DNA from: Paraburkholderia silvatlantica
GTDB taxonomy: Bacteria; Pseudomonadota; Gammaproteobacteria; Burkholderiales; Burkholderiaceae
NCBI RefSeq assembly: GCF_003096715.1
Contig: NZ_QEOL01000022.1
Span: forward strand, 102,758 to 166,757
Direction: 5' to 3'
Length of the DNA stretch: 64,000 bases
Within the stretch, counting starts at the first letter, position 1; every line of letters begins with the position of its first letter. This document shows positions 16,687-25,368 of this stretch, piece after piece. The notes below the pieces were generated by a model. The model did not search any database. It was given only the letters and a program-made list of their open reading frames with translations, and was not told where the DNA came from. A program made the position numbers and the translations under genes.

Positions 16687-17868
16687 TCACTCTGCTTTGC
16701 TGGTGCCCGCCTGTGAGGCCGAATCGCCCAGCCACTGCATGAATTCGCCCACATGCTGCGCCCAGAGGTCGGGACGAGTCATGGTGAAATGGCCCGGCGA
16801 AGACGGCGTGCCCTGCTGCACCGCGTACCTGCCGTGCTGAAGCGTCGGCACAAGCCGCTCGAGGACGTGCAGTGTGTCGGGATTGAATTCGTCGTCGGAG
16901 AAATTCAAGGCAAACAGCTTGGCCTTGATCCTGGAAAGCCCGGGTTCGGGATCGTAATTGAACGATGATTTGAGTGAATACAGGATGTCGTTCGGGTCGA
17001 CGTGCTCCGCCTGGAGGCGGGTGGTCGCGAGAAACTTGTCGGCAGCCGCGCCGTCTGGAATTTCCTGCTGCAGCGCGGGCGCACTGTCGATCATCATCCG
17101 CAGGACCCTGAAGCCATCGACCCAGCCGCCAGGCGTCTGCGTGTAGTCCCCGCTCTTCCAGTCCGGATCGGTGCGAATCGCGTCGATCACCATGCGCCGC
17201 CACAGCAGATTGCGGCCCGAGACCGTAATCGGCAGCGAGACCACCGGCATCACGCCGTCCATCATGTCGGGATATGTCTCCGCCCATTGCCACGCGTTCA
17301 TGCCACCCATCGACATGCCGAGAATCGCATGCAGATGCCCAATACCCAAGGTTTCGGTCACCAGCTTGTGCTGGAGATCGACGATGTCGCCGTAATCATA
17401 GTTCGGAAATTTCGTCTTTAGTCCGTCACTCGGTTTGCTCGACTGGCCGTGTCCTACATTGTCGGGAAAGATCAGGTAATAGCGGTTCGCGTCGAGCGGA
17501 CGGCCGGGATCGAACAGCGCCTTCGTGTAGGTCGGACTCAGCAGCGTGCGGCTGTCGGCGCCGGTCCAGTGCAGGACCAGGACCGCGTTGTCGATGGCGC
17601 CTGCGGCATTGCGATGCGGCGTGCCAAGCGTCGCGTAGTGAAGCTTCAGCCGGGCCAGCGTCTCGCCGTCCCGAAACCTGTAATGATCGAACCAGGCATC
17701 GGCCTGAACGGCCGACGGGTTCATGCGCGAATCCCACGGCGCAGTTTGATCTGCGGAAGCGGCGGACGGCGCGCTGGACTGGGCGGATGCGGCACTCACG
17801 CACATGAAGCCGGCCAGCAGCAAGCCGGGCAACCCACTGGCTACAACATAAGTACGACGAAACTTCAC
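16687..17868 (-). CDS. Secreted alpha/beta hydrolase related to homoserine acetyltransferase (MetX-like fold)
   Basis: A 393-residue protein with a signal peptide (GLPGLLLAGFMCVSAASA, cleavage near AQS) and an alpha/beta hydrolase domain of the MetX-like family: LARLKLHYATLGTPHRNAAG, NAVLVLHWTGADSRTL, FPDNVGHGQSSKPSDG, nucleophile elbow GMSMGGMNAWQW, acid in LNFSDDEFNP and base in SPGHFTMTR. The periplasmic location argues against homoserine acetylation; hydrolysis of an ester, or a role linked to antibiotic-like compounds, is more likely. It converges with the GNAT gene. Confidence 0.9.
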   Translation of the reverse strand: MKFRRTYVVASGLPGLLLAGFMCVSAASAQSSAPSAASADQTAPWDSRMNPSAVQADAWFDHYRFRDGETLARLKLHYATLGTPHRNAAGAIDNAVLVLHWTGADSRTLLSPTYTKALFDPGRPLDANRYYLIFPDNVGHGQSSKPSDGLKTKFPNYDYGDIVDLQHKLVTETLGIGHLHAILGMSMGGMNAWQWAETYPDMMDGVMPVVSLPITVSGRNLLWRRMVIDAIRTDPDWKSGDYTQTPGGWVDGFRVLRMMIDSAPALQQEIPDGAAADKFLATTRLQAEHVDPNDILYSLKSSFNYDPEPGLSRIKAKLFALNFSDDEFNPDTLHVLERLVPTLQHGRYAVQQGTPSSPGHFTMTRPDLWAQHVGEFMQWLGDSASQAGTSKAE

Positions 17869-17936
17869 GATGGTTTCCTTGCTCGATTGAAGAAGGCATG
17901 TGCGCCGGGCGGCTCATGCCCTTACGTCGACACGCT

Positions 17937-18551
17937 TTACCTGACGGTCGACAGGCCTGAGCGGCGACGCAGCAGGTCGAACGCCATGAGGTGACTCGCC
18001 CCGGAAATGCCAACGCCGTAGAACAGGATCAGGGCCATCGGCAGCGTCTGGATGCCGGACATGCGCGGGTCGTTGAGCAGGAAGCAGGTCAAGCCGGTAC
18101 CGACCGCCACAACGAAATCTGCGAACCCGAACAGATGGAAGACCAGATAGCGGTTGCGCGTCTTCGGAAGCAATGCCACGCCGAGGGCCAACAAGCCCGC
18201 GATGAGATCGCCCCATCCTGCATTCCGGACGAAGGCTTCCGGCAGGAGATCGTGCGCGCCATACCAGAAGAAGACCAGAGCGGCTGCAATGCGCCAGATA
18301 TGGAACGCAGTCAGCGTCCGTAGCCCGATGGTCGCGATGTATGCGCGAAAGCCCCTGGACAGCCCGTAGACGACGACTGGCGCAACGATGCCCAAAGCGA
18401 TAAGACCTGCGAGCCACAGTGGATAGATGACACGATAGACGCCAGTCCCGGCGGCGGCGCCAACGGCCGCCCCCCATACAGCCAGGACACTCAGCAGGAC
18501 GCGCGTCCCACTGTTCTTCTGGATTTCAACTATCTGATTCATCATGAACAT
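17937..18551 (-). CDS. Integral membrane protein of unknown function
   Basis: A 204-residue hydrophobic protein with about five or six membrane spans (for example VLLSVLAVWGAAVGAAAGTG, LWLAGLIALGIVAPVVVYGL, AALVFFWYGAHDLL, LIAGLLALGVALL, FADFVVAVGTGLTCFLL, TLPMALILFYGVGISGASHL). I do not recognise the family. It is 68 bp upstream of the MetX-like hydrolase on the same strand and so may be co-transcribed. Three closely spaced ATGs (18551, 18545, 18542) leave the start uncertain. A short inverted repeat AGTTA-AGC-TAACT lies just upstream at 18557-18569. Confidence 0.75.
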   Translation of the reverse strand: MFMMNQIVEIQKNSGTRVLLSVLAVWGAAVGAAAGTGVYRVIYPLWLAGLIALGIVAPVVVYGLSRGFRAYIATIGLRTLTAFHIWRIAAALVFFWYGAHDLLPEAFVRNAGWGDLIAGLLALGVALLPKTRNRYLVFHLFGFADFVVAVGTGLTCFLLNDPRMSGIQTLPMALILFYGVGISGASHLMAFDLLRRRSGLSTVR

Positions 18552-18556
18552 AAATT

Positions 18557-18569
18557 AGTTAAGCTAACT
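18557..18569. promoter_or_regulatory. Short inverted repeat upstream of the membrane protein gene
   Basis: AGTTA and TAACT flank AGC, five bases before the ATG on the minus strand. The half sites resemble the TAACT ends of the HxlR-region palindromes at 19772-19792, which hints at a shared regulator, but a 5-bp arm can arise by chance. Confidence 0.3.
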
Positions 18570-18612
18570 TGTCGATACACTGCCCGGCGCTTGCTGGACC
18601 CATCGCGGACGG

Positions 18613-19707
18613 TTACAGCGCGCCCTTTCTGCCGTCTTCGGACAACTTCAGGAGCGGCACCGACTTGAACAGGTTGTCCGGCTGCACGCGCTCCCAGAGA
18701 CTTCCTTTCCCCTGCTGACGACCGCGTTCGTCTTCATGACGGAGCCACTGTTCGACGGTCCTGATACGGTTCGGATGAATTTCGTCGAGCAGCGCATAGT
18801 CGCGCTGGATCACGTTGTGCTTCCAGATATTCCAGAACCCGGTGAAGTTGTCGCGGAAGCTCATCGTGCTCTTGTCGTTCAGATCCGCGTTGTATCCGGC
18901 GGCCAGGCCGGCGGCCATCTTGAGCGGACCATTCCAGTATGTGTCCAGATCCGTGTCGATATAGCGTGCCGGATGTCCCGTTACCCGCTCGAACGCCTCG
19001 GCCAGCCTGTGGTATTCGACCTGCTCGATCGCGACTTCGAGGTTCATGCCATTCGCGCGCTCGGGATGATCGAACAACCAGCGCGCGTAATAGCCGCAAT
19101 CGTCCAGCGCGACGTGGGGTACCGTGCCGTTGCCGAGCGGCACGCGCCAGGTCACCACGCCGTCCTCCACGAGCGGCATCATCGGGGTCATCGCCGAGAT
19201 CGCCATCTCCATGTAGGGTCCCGTGGTGAACGCGGCCGCGCCCATGCGATCCCGGTTCGTCTGGTTCTGGAACAGAATCCATTCGCCGATCCGCCCCTTG
19301 CCGTCATAGTGGCCGGCGCGAAAGCGGGAATCGTAGCCGGCCTTCTTGAGTGCATAGTCGAGGTTGCCGTACACGAAAAACCTGATGCCTTCCTCCAGCG
19401 CGATTTCGTAGCAGCGGATCGCCCAGTAGATCTCGGTTTTCTCGCCAGTGTTGAACCCGTCGAGATTGATATAGGCACCGTCGCAGCCGCGGAAACCTTC
19501 TCGCAGGATGGCTTCGTCGGCGAACGTGCCCTTCAGGATGGTTACGTTGCCGAGTGCGAGCAGTGCTTTGGCCCGCCGGGAATCGGGATCACGGCTCAGA
19601 GCCCGGACGGAATATTTGCCGCCAGCGACGAGTGCGCTGATGACAGGCAAGCCCTGCGCGCCTGTACCGCCGACGACGAATATCCTGGAGGTGGCATGGG
19701 AAGGCAT
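18613..19707 (-). CDS. NmrA/HSCARG-like NAD(P)-binding protein
   Basis: A 364-residue atypical SDR. The N terminus SRIFVVGGTGAQGLPVISAL has the GxxGxxG cofactor loop, followed by RALSRDPDSRRAKALLALGN and ILKGTFADEAILREGFRGCD, the wording of NmrA and HSCARG redox sensors, which lack the catalytic Tyr of classical SDRs. Members sense NADPH/NADP or act as quinone or nitro reductases; catalysis cannot be decided here. It is divergent from the HxlR regulator over two palindromes, so it is the obvious target of that regulator. Confidence 0.88.
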   Translation of the reverse strand: MPSHATSRIFVVGGTGAQGLPVISALVAGGKYSVRALSRDPDSRRAKALLALGNVTILKGTFADEAILREGFRGCDGAYINLDGFNTGEKTEIYWAIRCYEIALEEGIRFFVYGNLDYALKKAGYDSRFRAGHYDGKGRIGEWILFQNQTNRDRMGAAAFTTGPYMEMAISAMTPMMPLVEDGVVTWRVPLGNGTVPHVALDDCGYYARWLFDHPERANGMNLEVAIEQVEYHRLAEAFERVTGHPARYIDTDLDTYWNGPLKMAAGLAAGYNADLNDKSTMSFRDNFTGFWNIWKHNVIQRDYALLDEIHPNRIRTVEQWLRHEDERGRQQGKGSLWERVQPDNLFKSVPLLKLSEDGRKGAL

Positions 19708-19760
19708 GATGGTTTCCTTGAGTTCGACACATCGGGCGTCCGCCGATAACTTCCGTTAAC

Positions 19761-19803
19761 AGGCAGACCACTAACTCTTATAATAAGAGTTAGTGGTCTG
19801 CCT
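19761..19803. promoter_or_regulatory. Perfect 43-bp palindrome, probable HxlR operator 1
   Basis: Arms of 21 bp (outer part AGGCAGACCACTAACTC on the left and its complement on the right) surround a single central base at 19782. The AT-rich core is CTCTTATAATAAGAG. It sits between the NmrA-like gene start (19707) and the HxlR gene. HxlR proteins are dimers that bind inverted repeats between divergent genes, so an operator role is likely; a cruciform or RNA hairpin function is possible because the arms are unusually long. Confidence 0.7.
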
Positions 19804-19876
19804 GGCAAGTATTTTTCGGTCAGCAGGGTTTTCTACGAAGCGTGCTGCCCTGAGGAATCGTTTCGCCGGGCCCCGC

Positions 19877-19897
19877 TAACTCTTATAATGAGATTTA
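19877..19897. promoter_or_regulatory. Imperfect second copy of the palindrome core, probable HxlR operator 2
   Basis: TAACTCTTATAATGAG followed by ATTTA repeats the 21-bp core of the first palindrome with a few changes in the right arm. Its centre (19887) is 105 bp from that of the first, ten helical turns, and 49 bp before the HxlR start. It covers an in-frame ATG at 19888, which argues that this ATG is not the HxlR start. Confidence 0.65.
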
Positions 19898-19935
19898 CTC
19901 CGGCGATGATCGTCGGACTATCAGGGACACAGGAC

Positions 19936-20445
19936 ATGCGCTCGAAGGGTTTCGATGGAATGGTGTGTTCGATTGCCGGCGTCATGGCAGCGATCGGCGA
20001 CCGATGGGGTTTGCTGATCCTGCGCGACCTCGTCTGCGGGCTCAGCCGATATGACGAGTTTCGCCAGTCGTCCGGCATCACCAATGCGACGCTCAGCGAC
20101 CGGCTCAAGCATCTGGAGGTCAACGGCCTGGTTGAGCGCAGGCGCTATCAGGTAAATCCGGAGCGATTCGAATATCTGTTGACCCGCAAGGGTTGGCAGA
20201 TCGCCCCGTTGATGCCGATGCTCGCCCAGATTGGGGACAGCCTGGAAGTTTCCGGAGCGGCGGCGCCGCCGATGAAGTTCGTGAATGGAAAGACGGGAGC
20301 CGAGGTACGGCTGGGCTTTATCGATCAGGAAACGGGTGAGCAAATCAACGCGGCGGATCTGGCCATCAAGGAAGGCCCGGGGGCGGACGATCGGGTCCGT
20401 TGGCGCCTGTCTCAAGGTGAGCAACGCCGCCAGAAAGCATCATGA
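19936..20445 (+). CDS. HxlR-family winged-helix transcriptional regulator
   Basis: A 169-residue MarR-like winged-helix regulator of the HxlR family: CSIAGVMAAIGDRWGLLILR with the family Cys and GDRW, then LSRYDEFRQSSGITNATLSD and RLKHLEVNGLVERRRYQ, the recognition helix and wing. The family Cys near the N terminus (C12) can act as a thiol or aldehyde sensor in relatives such as YodB and HypR. A C-terminal extension of about 60 residues follows. I used the ATG at 19936; one at 19888 lies inside the operator. Likely autoregulated and controlling the NmrA-like gene. Confidence 0.92.
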   Translation: MRSKGFDGMVCSIAGVMAAIGDRWGLLILRDLVCGLSRYDEFRQSSGITNATLSDRLKHLEVNGLVERRRYQVNPERFEYLLTRKGWQIAPLMPMLAQIGDSLEVSGAAAPPMKFVNGKTGAEVRLGFIDQETGEQINAADLAIKEGPGADDRVRWRLSQGEQRRQKAS

Positions 20446-20536
20446 GAATCGATGAGATCTCTCGCGATACGCGGGTCGCCGGACCGGGGCGTCGGCGCTG
20501 CGCGCAAGGGCAATCGACTCTCACGCGCAGCTTGCG

Positions 20537-20640
20537 TTACGGCTGCTTTTCGAGCTTCACGATGGTCAGCGTGCCGTTGACGTTTTCGACTCGCACCTTG
20601 ACCTTGTCGCCTTCGTGAACCTGTTTTTCATTGAGTTTCC
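20537..20640 (-). pseudogene. C-terminal remnant of a cusF-like copper-binding protein gene
   Basis: On the minus strand, in another frame overlapping the cusA stop, the sequence reads LNEKQVHEGDKVKVRVENVN followed by GTLTIVKLEKQP and a stop at 20537. This is the last beta strands of a CusF-like OB-fold metal-binding domain. No start codon or N-terminal half is present; the frame simply emerges from the end of cusA. I read it as the leftover of a separate cusF gene joined to cusA by deletion. Confidence 0.65.
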
Positions 20641-23600
20641 CTGGTTTGGGTAGAAGGCGCCTGCGTGCCCGAGGGTTTTGCGTGGGTAAAGCCAACCTCG
20701 TCGCGTTGCCTCACGCGGCGACGCTGCAGGAGCAACCAGGCTGCGGGAATGACGATCATCGAGAGGATGGGTGCAGTGACCATCCCGCCAACCATTGGCG
20801 CGGCGATCCGCTGCATCACCTCCGAGCCGGCACCGTGTCCGACCATGACAGGAATCAGGCCGGCAAGGACCACCGCCACCGTCATGGCCTTCGGCCGCAC
20901 ACGCAAGACCGCACCTTCGCGAATTGCGTCGAGCAGCGCGGCCTCAGTCATTGGCTCACCAGGCTCGAGCCGCCGGTCGAGTGCGCCCTTCAGGTACAGC
21001 AGCATGACGACACCGAACTCGGCGGCAACACCCGCGAGCGCGATGAAGCCGACCGACGTTGCGACGGACACCGCATGGCCCAGTATCCAGACGAGCCAGA
21101 ACCCGCCGACAAGCGCGAACGGCACTGTCGACATGAGCAGAAGCGCATCGGCAACCGAGTTAAAGGTCATGAACAGCAGCACGAAGATGACGACAAGCGT
21201 CACAGGAATGACCGTGCGCAACTTCGCCGCTGCACGTTCGAGATACTCGAACTGCCCTGACCACGCAATCGAATATCCGGGCGGCAGTTGCACCTTCCCG
21301 GCGACGGCCTGTTGCATCGCCTTGACCGCCGATTCCAGGTCCACGTTGCGGATATCGACGTAGACGTAGCCCGAAAGCCGCGCGTTTTCGCTTCGAATCA
21401 TCGGCGGTCCATCGGAGATCCGGATATCCGCCACGTCGCCGAGCTGGATCTGTCCCCCCCGGTCGGTCAACACGGGAAGCTGTCGCAGCTTTTCGAGCGA
21501 GTCGCGGACTTCGCGCGGATAGCGGATGTTGATGGGGAAGCGCTCGCGCCCTGCAATGACTTCGCCAATGTTGTCGCCGCCCACGGCCGTCGAAACCACC
21601 GACTGGATATCCCCGACGGAAAGGCCATAACGCGCCGCTGCCTGCCGGTTGATGTCGACGTCGATGTATCGCCCGCCATTCAGCCTTTCTGCAAGCGCTG
21701 AGGTTACGCCCGGAACCTCCTTCACTGCCGCCTCGATCTGCCCGGCCACCTTGTCGATTTCATTCAGGTCAGGCCCGGAGATCTTCACGCCGACCGGCGT
21801 TTTGATGCCCGTGGACAGCATATCCGGGCGGTTGCGGATAGGCGGCACCCAAACGTTCGACAACCCGGGCACCTTCACGGTCTTGTCGAGCTCATCGACC
21901 AGCTTCTCGGGCGTCATACCGGGACGCCACTGGCTGCGCGGCTTGAACTGGATGGTGGTTTCGAACATCTCGAGCGGTGCCGGGTCAGTCGCCGTGTCGG
22001 CGCGGCCCGACTTGCCGAACACGGTCGCAACCTCGGGCACGGACTTGATGAGCCGGTCGGTCTGCTGCAAAAGCTCGGACGCCTTGTCTGCCGAAATGCC
22101 GGGAAGCGCCGTTGGCATGTATAGCAAGTCTCCTTCGTCGAGCGGCGGCATGAACTCGCCGCCGAGGCGCGAGAGCGGAATGGCGGTCAGCAGGAGCGCA
22201 ACCCCAGCAAGCCCAATGGCGACCCACGGGCGGCGCAGTGCGGCTTCGAGCACCGGCCGGTACAGGCGAATGAGCATGCGATTGATGGGGCTTGAATTCT
22301 CATGCGGGATGCGTCCGCGAATCAGATACCCCATCAGTACCGGCACCAGCGTGATCGACAGGCCGGCAGCCGCTGCAATGGTGTAAGTCTTCGTGAAGGC
22401 GAGTGGCGAGAAGAGCTTGCCTTCCTGCCCCTCCAGCGAAAATACCGGGATGAACGACAGCGTGATGATGAGCAGCGAGAAGAACAGTGCCGGTCCGACT
22501 TCCGCCGCCGACGTCGCGATGCGTTCCCAACGCTGCGCCGTCGTCATGGGCCTGCCGGGATGCTCGTGCTCGTACGCTTCGAGATGCTTGTGGGCGTTCT
22601 CTATCATCACGATGGCCGCATCGATCATCGCGCCGATGGCAATGGCGATACCGCCGAGCGACATCAGATTCGCATTCACACCCTGATAGCGCATGACGAT
22701 GAAGGCGGCCAGCACGCCGAGCGGCAGTGACAGGATGGCCACGAACGCGCTGCGCAGGTGAAAGAGGAACACGGCACAGACCAGCCCGACGATGATGAAC
22801 TCCTCGATGAGCTTGTCCTTCAGGTTGTCCACCGCGCGCTCGATGAGCTGGGAACGGTCGTATGTCGTGACGACCTCGACCCCCGCAGGCAGCGACCGCT
22901 TCAGGTCAGCGAGCTTTGCCTTGACCGCGTCGATGGTCGTCAGCGCGTTTTTGCCTGAACGCATGACGATGACACCGCCCGCGACTTCGCCCTCCCCGTT
23001 CAACTCGGCAATCCCCCGGCGCATCTCCGGTCCGATCTGGATGCGGGCGACATCGCCTAGCAGAACAGGCGTACCGGCATCGTTCGTGCGAAGAACGACA
23101 TGGCGAAAATCATCGAGCGAACGCAGGTAGCCCGACGAGCGGACCATGTACTCCGATTCCGCCAGTTCGACCACTGATCCGCCGGACTCCTGGTTCGCCT
23201 TGCCAAGGGCATCCGCTACGATGGCCTGGGTGATGCCGTATGCACGCAGCTTGTCCGGATCGAGCACGACCTGGTACTGGCGCACCATACCGCCAATGCT
23301 CGCCACTTCCGATACGTCCGGCACGGACTTGAGTTCGAATTTCAGGAACCAGTCGTTGAGTGCGCGCAGTTCTCCCAGGTCGTGCTGCCCCGTGCGGTCG
23401 ACCAGCGCGTATTCATAGACCCAGCCCACTCCCGTCGCGTCGGGACCGAGTGAAACCGCCGCACCTTGTGGAAGGCGACTCTGGACCTGGTTCAGATATT
23501 CAAGTACGCGCGAACGGGCCCAGTACGGGTCGGTCTTGTCGTCGAACAGCACGTAGACAAACGCGTCGCCAAACGACGAGTACGCCCGGATGGTCTTGGC

Positions 23601-23834
23601 GCCTGGGACTCCCAGCAACGTCGTCGTGAGCGGGTACGTCACCTGGTCCTCTACGACCCGGGGAGCCTTACCCGGATACGACGCCTTGATGATGACCTGC
23701 GTATCGGACAGGTCCGGCAACGCGTCGAGGGGTGTCTGCTTGAGCGAGTAGACGCCCCAAACCGTGACAAGCACTGTCGCCAGCAATACCAGGAAGCGGT
23801 TATGGATGGACCAGCGTATAAGGCGCGCAATCAT
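20628..23834 (-). CDS. cusA: Copper/silver efflux RND permease CusA
   Basis: Inner-membrane proton-driven pump of 1068 residues in the heavy-metal-efflux RND family. It begins MIARLIRWSIHNRFLVLLAT and keeps the features of CusA rather than CzcA: GDLLYMPTALPGIS, GRADTATDPAPLEMFETTIQ, NRPDMLSTGIKTPVGVKISG and MIRSENARLSG, which carry the methionines of the Cu/Ag relay. The proton-relay helix GAMIDAAIVMIENA is intact. Its ATG overlaps the cusB stop by four bases (ATGA), so the two are translationally coupled. The tail extends about 30 residues past the last helix and runs into the cusF remnant. Confidence 0.96.
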   Translation of the reverse strand: MIARLIRWSIHNRFLVLLATVLVTVWGVYSLKQTPLDALPDLSDTQVIIKASYPGKAPRVVEDQVTYPLTTTLLGVPGAKTIRAYSSFGDAFVYVLFDDKTDPYWARSRVLEYLNQVQSRLPQGAAVSLGPDATGVGWVYEYALVDRTGQHDLGELRALNDWFLKFELKSVPDVSEVASIGGMVRQYQVVLDPDKLRAYGITQAIVADALGKANQESGGSVVELAESEYMVRSSGYLRSLDDFRHVVLRTNDAGTPVLLGDVARIQIGPEMRRGIAELNGEGEVAGGVIVMRSGKNALTTIDAVKAKLADLKRSLPAGVEVVTTYDRSQLIERAVDNLKDKLIEEFIIVGLVCAVFLFHLRSAFVAILSLPLGVLAAFIVMRYQGVNANLMSLGGIAIAIGAMIDAAIVMIENAHKHLEAYEHEHPGRPMTTAQRWERIATSAAEVGPALFFSLLIITLSFIPVFSLEGQEGKLFSPLAFTKTYTIAAAAGLSITLVPVLMGYLIRGRIPHENSSPINRMLIRLYRPVLEAALRRPWVAIGLAGVALLLTAIPLSRLGGEFMPPLDEGDLLYMPTALPGISADKASELLQQTDRLIKSVPEVATVFGKSGRADTATDPAPLEMFETTIQFKPRSQWRPGMTPEKLVDELDKTVKVPGLSNVWVPPIRNRPDMLSTGIKTPVGVKISGPDLNEIDKVAGQIEAAVKEVPGVTSALAERLNGGRYIDVDINRQAAARYGLSVGDIQSVVSTAVGGDNIGEVIAGRERFPINIRYPREVRDSLEKLRQLPVLTDRGGQIQLGDVADIRISDGPPMIRSENARLSGYVYVDIRNVDLESAVKAMQQAVAGKVQLPPGYSIAWSGQFEYLERAAAKLRTVIPVTLVVIFVLLFMTFNSVADALLLMSTVPFALVGGFWLVWILGHAVSVATSVGFIALAGVAAEFGVVMLLYLKGALDRRLEPGEPMTEAALLDAIREGAVLRVRPKAMTVAVVLAGLIPVMVGHGAGSEVMQRIAAPMVGGMVTAPILSMIVIPAAWLLLQRRRVRQRDEVGFTHAKPSGTQAPSTQTRETQ

Positions 23835-25357
23835 TTGGCATCCCCCACTGGTTCAACCTTCGTCAGTTGGTATCCCTCATCCGATTGTCTGAAGACGAAG
23901 TGGACGGTCTGGCCGGGCTTGACGTCGGGAAATGCACCGGACGACGGCTTGTCGAACGACATCGTCATCGCCCCCCAGCCCAGTGCCGGCACCGGTTGAT
24001 GCGAGAAGGTGATGTCGGCAGCCGTCACCTTTTCTACCTTGCCGGTGGTCTCGTAAGTCTGTGGGGCAGCGCCCGGCGTGGATGCGGGAATGGCCGCGCT
24101 AGCGCCCGCAGCGCCTTCGAGTCTCGGCAGGACCGATTTCAGACTGGCTTCCGAGTCGATCAGGAACTGGCCAGACGCGACGACCGTCTCACCCTCGCTC
24201 AAGCCACGGATGACTTCGGTCTCGCTACCGACGTCGTTGCCGACCGTGACGTCTGCCGGTTGCAGGCGCCCATCCGCGTTTTTGACGATCACGACCGACC
24301 GCTTGCCGGTCGTAATGACGGCTTCGGACGGCACGAGCAGTCGCGAGACAGGTTTTTGCGCATCGACGCGCACCCGCATCAGCATGCCGGGCGTGAGTCT
24401 CAACGCGGCGTTATCGATTTCGAGCCTCGCCTGCAGTGTGCGGCTCGTGGTGCTGATGCCGGGCAGGATTTCGCGAATCTGCCCCTTGAAGCGCTGCGTC
24501 GGGTCGCCGCTGAACGTCGCGTCAACGCGCATGCCGGGTCGCACGCTCAACGCCAGGTTCTCGGGAATCTCGACGATAAGCCAAAGCTTCGATAGACCTG
24601 CGACCTTCGCAAGCGTCTGGCCAGGCGCGACCTGCGCACCGTCGCGCACGTTCAGTTCGCTGACGACCCCTGTCTCCGGTGAGGCGAGGACGATGTGCGT
24701 TTGTACCTTGCCCGTGCGGTCGAGGCCGGCAATGACGGCATCCGGAATCGACAGCGCGCGCATGCGCGTGCGCGACGCTTCCAGCAAACTGTCGTCCATC
24801 CTGCCCCGCTTGAGCGCGAGGTATTCCTCCTGCGGGGCGAGCCAGTCGGGAACGAAGAGCGAAGCAATCGGTGCGCCTTTCGCAATCCGTTGCATCGGCG
24901 CGCTTGCGTACAGGCGGTCGATGTAGCCCGTCACGCGCGACTGCACGACATCGGCCTGTGATTCGTCGAATTGCGTGGTGCCGACGGCGTCGAATCCTTC
25001 TGTCGTTTCCTCACGCCGCACGGTTGCGTAGCGGATACCCAGGTTCTGTTGAAGGCCCGGGTCGATTGCGATACCTGGCGAACTACCGCCTTCGTCCGCA
25101 TAGACAGGCTCGAGTTGCATGTCCATGAAAGGCGACTTGCCGGGCTTGTCGAAATGCTGGTTCGGCACCATCGGGTCGTGCCAATAGAGCACTTTCCTGC
25201 CGGTTTTCGGGTCAGTCAGATTGGCGGAAGCTGACGTGGCGACCGTATTTGCACCCGAAGGCGACGCGTGGCGCGAGCCAACGAAATATCCGGTGCCGAG
25301 AAGCGCAGCGGCGGCGAAAAACGCCAATATCGCGCGCACCAAAGGTCTTTGAGTCAT
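23831..25357 (-). CDS. cusB: Periplasmic adaptor CusB with N-terminal metal-binding segment and C-terminal CusF domain
   Basis: Membrane-fusion protein of about 508 residues linking CusA to CusC. After an N-terminal anchor (ILAFFAAAALLGTGYFVGSR) comes the heavy-metal-binding segment LYWHDPMVPNQHFDKPGKSP with FMDM (residues about 57-80), where CusB takes up Cu(I)/Ag(I). The hairpin and beta-barrel parts follow, and the last 70 residues form a CusF-like domain (SHQPVPALGWGAMTMSF, with the His/Trp/Met ligand set). I chose the ATG at 25357 because AAGGAG precedes it with a six-base gap; the ATG at 25372 overlaps the cusC stop. In E. coli CusF is a separate chaperone, so the fusion is notable. Confidence 0.95.
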   Translation of the reverse strand: MTQRPLVRAILAFFAAAALLGTGYFVGSRHASPSGANTVATSASANLTDPKTGRKVLYWHDPMVPNQHFDKPGKSPFMDMQLEPVYADEGGSSPGIAIDPGLQQNLGIRYATVRREETTEGFDAVGTTQFDESQADVVQSRVTGYIDRLYASAPMQRIAKGAPIASLFVPDWLAPQEEYLALKRGRMDDSLLEASRTRMRALSIPDAVIAGLDRTGKVQTHIVLASPETGVVSELNVRDGAQVAPGQTLAKVAGLSKLWLIVEIPENLALSVRPGMRVDATFSGDPTQRFKGQIREILPGISTTSRTLQARLEIDNAALRLTPGMLMRVRVDAQKPVSRLLVPSEAVITTGKRSVVIVKNADGRLQPADVTVGNDVGSETEVIRGLSEGETVVASGQFLIDSEASLKSVLPRLEGAAGASAAIPASTPGAAPQTYETTGKVEKVTAADITFSHQPVPALGWGAMTMSFDKPSSGAFPDVKPGQTVHFVFRQSDEGYQLTKVEPVGDAK

Positions 25358-25368
25358 TGTTTTCTCCT

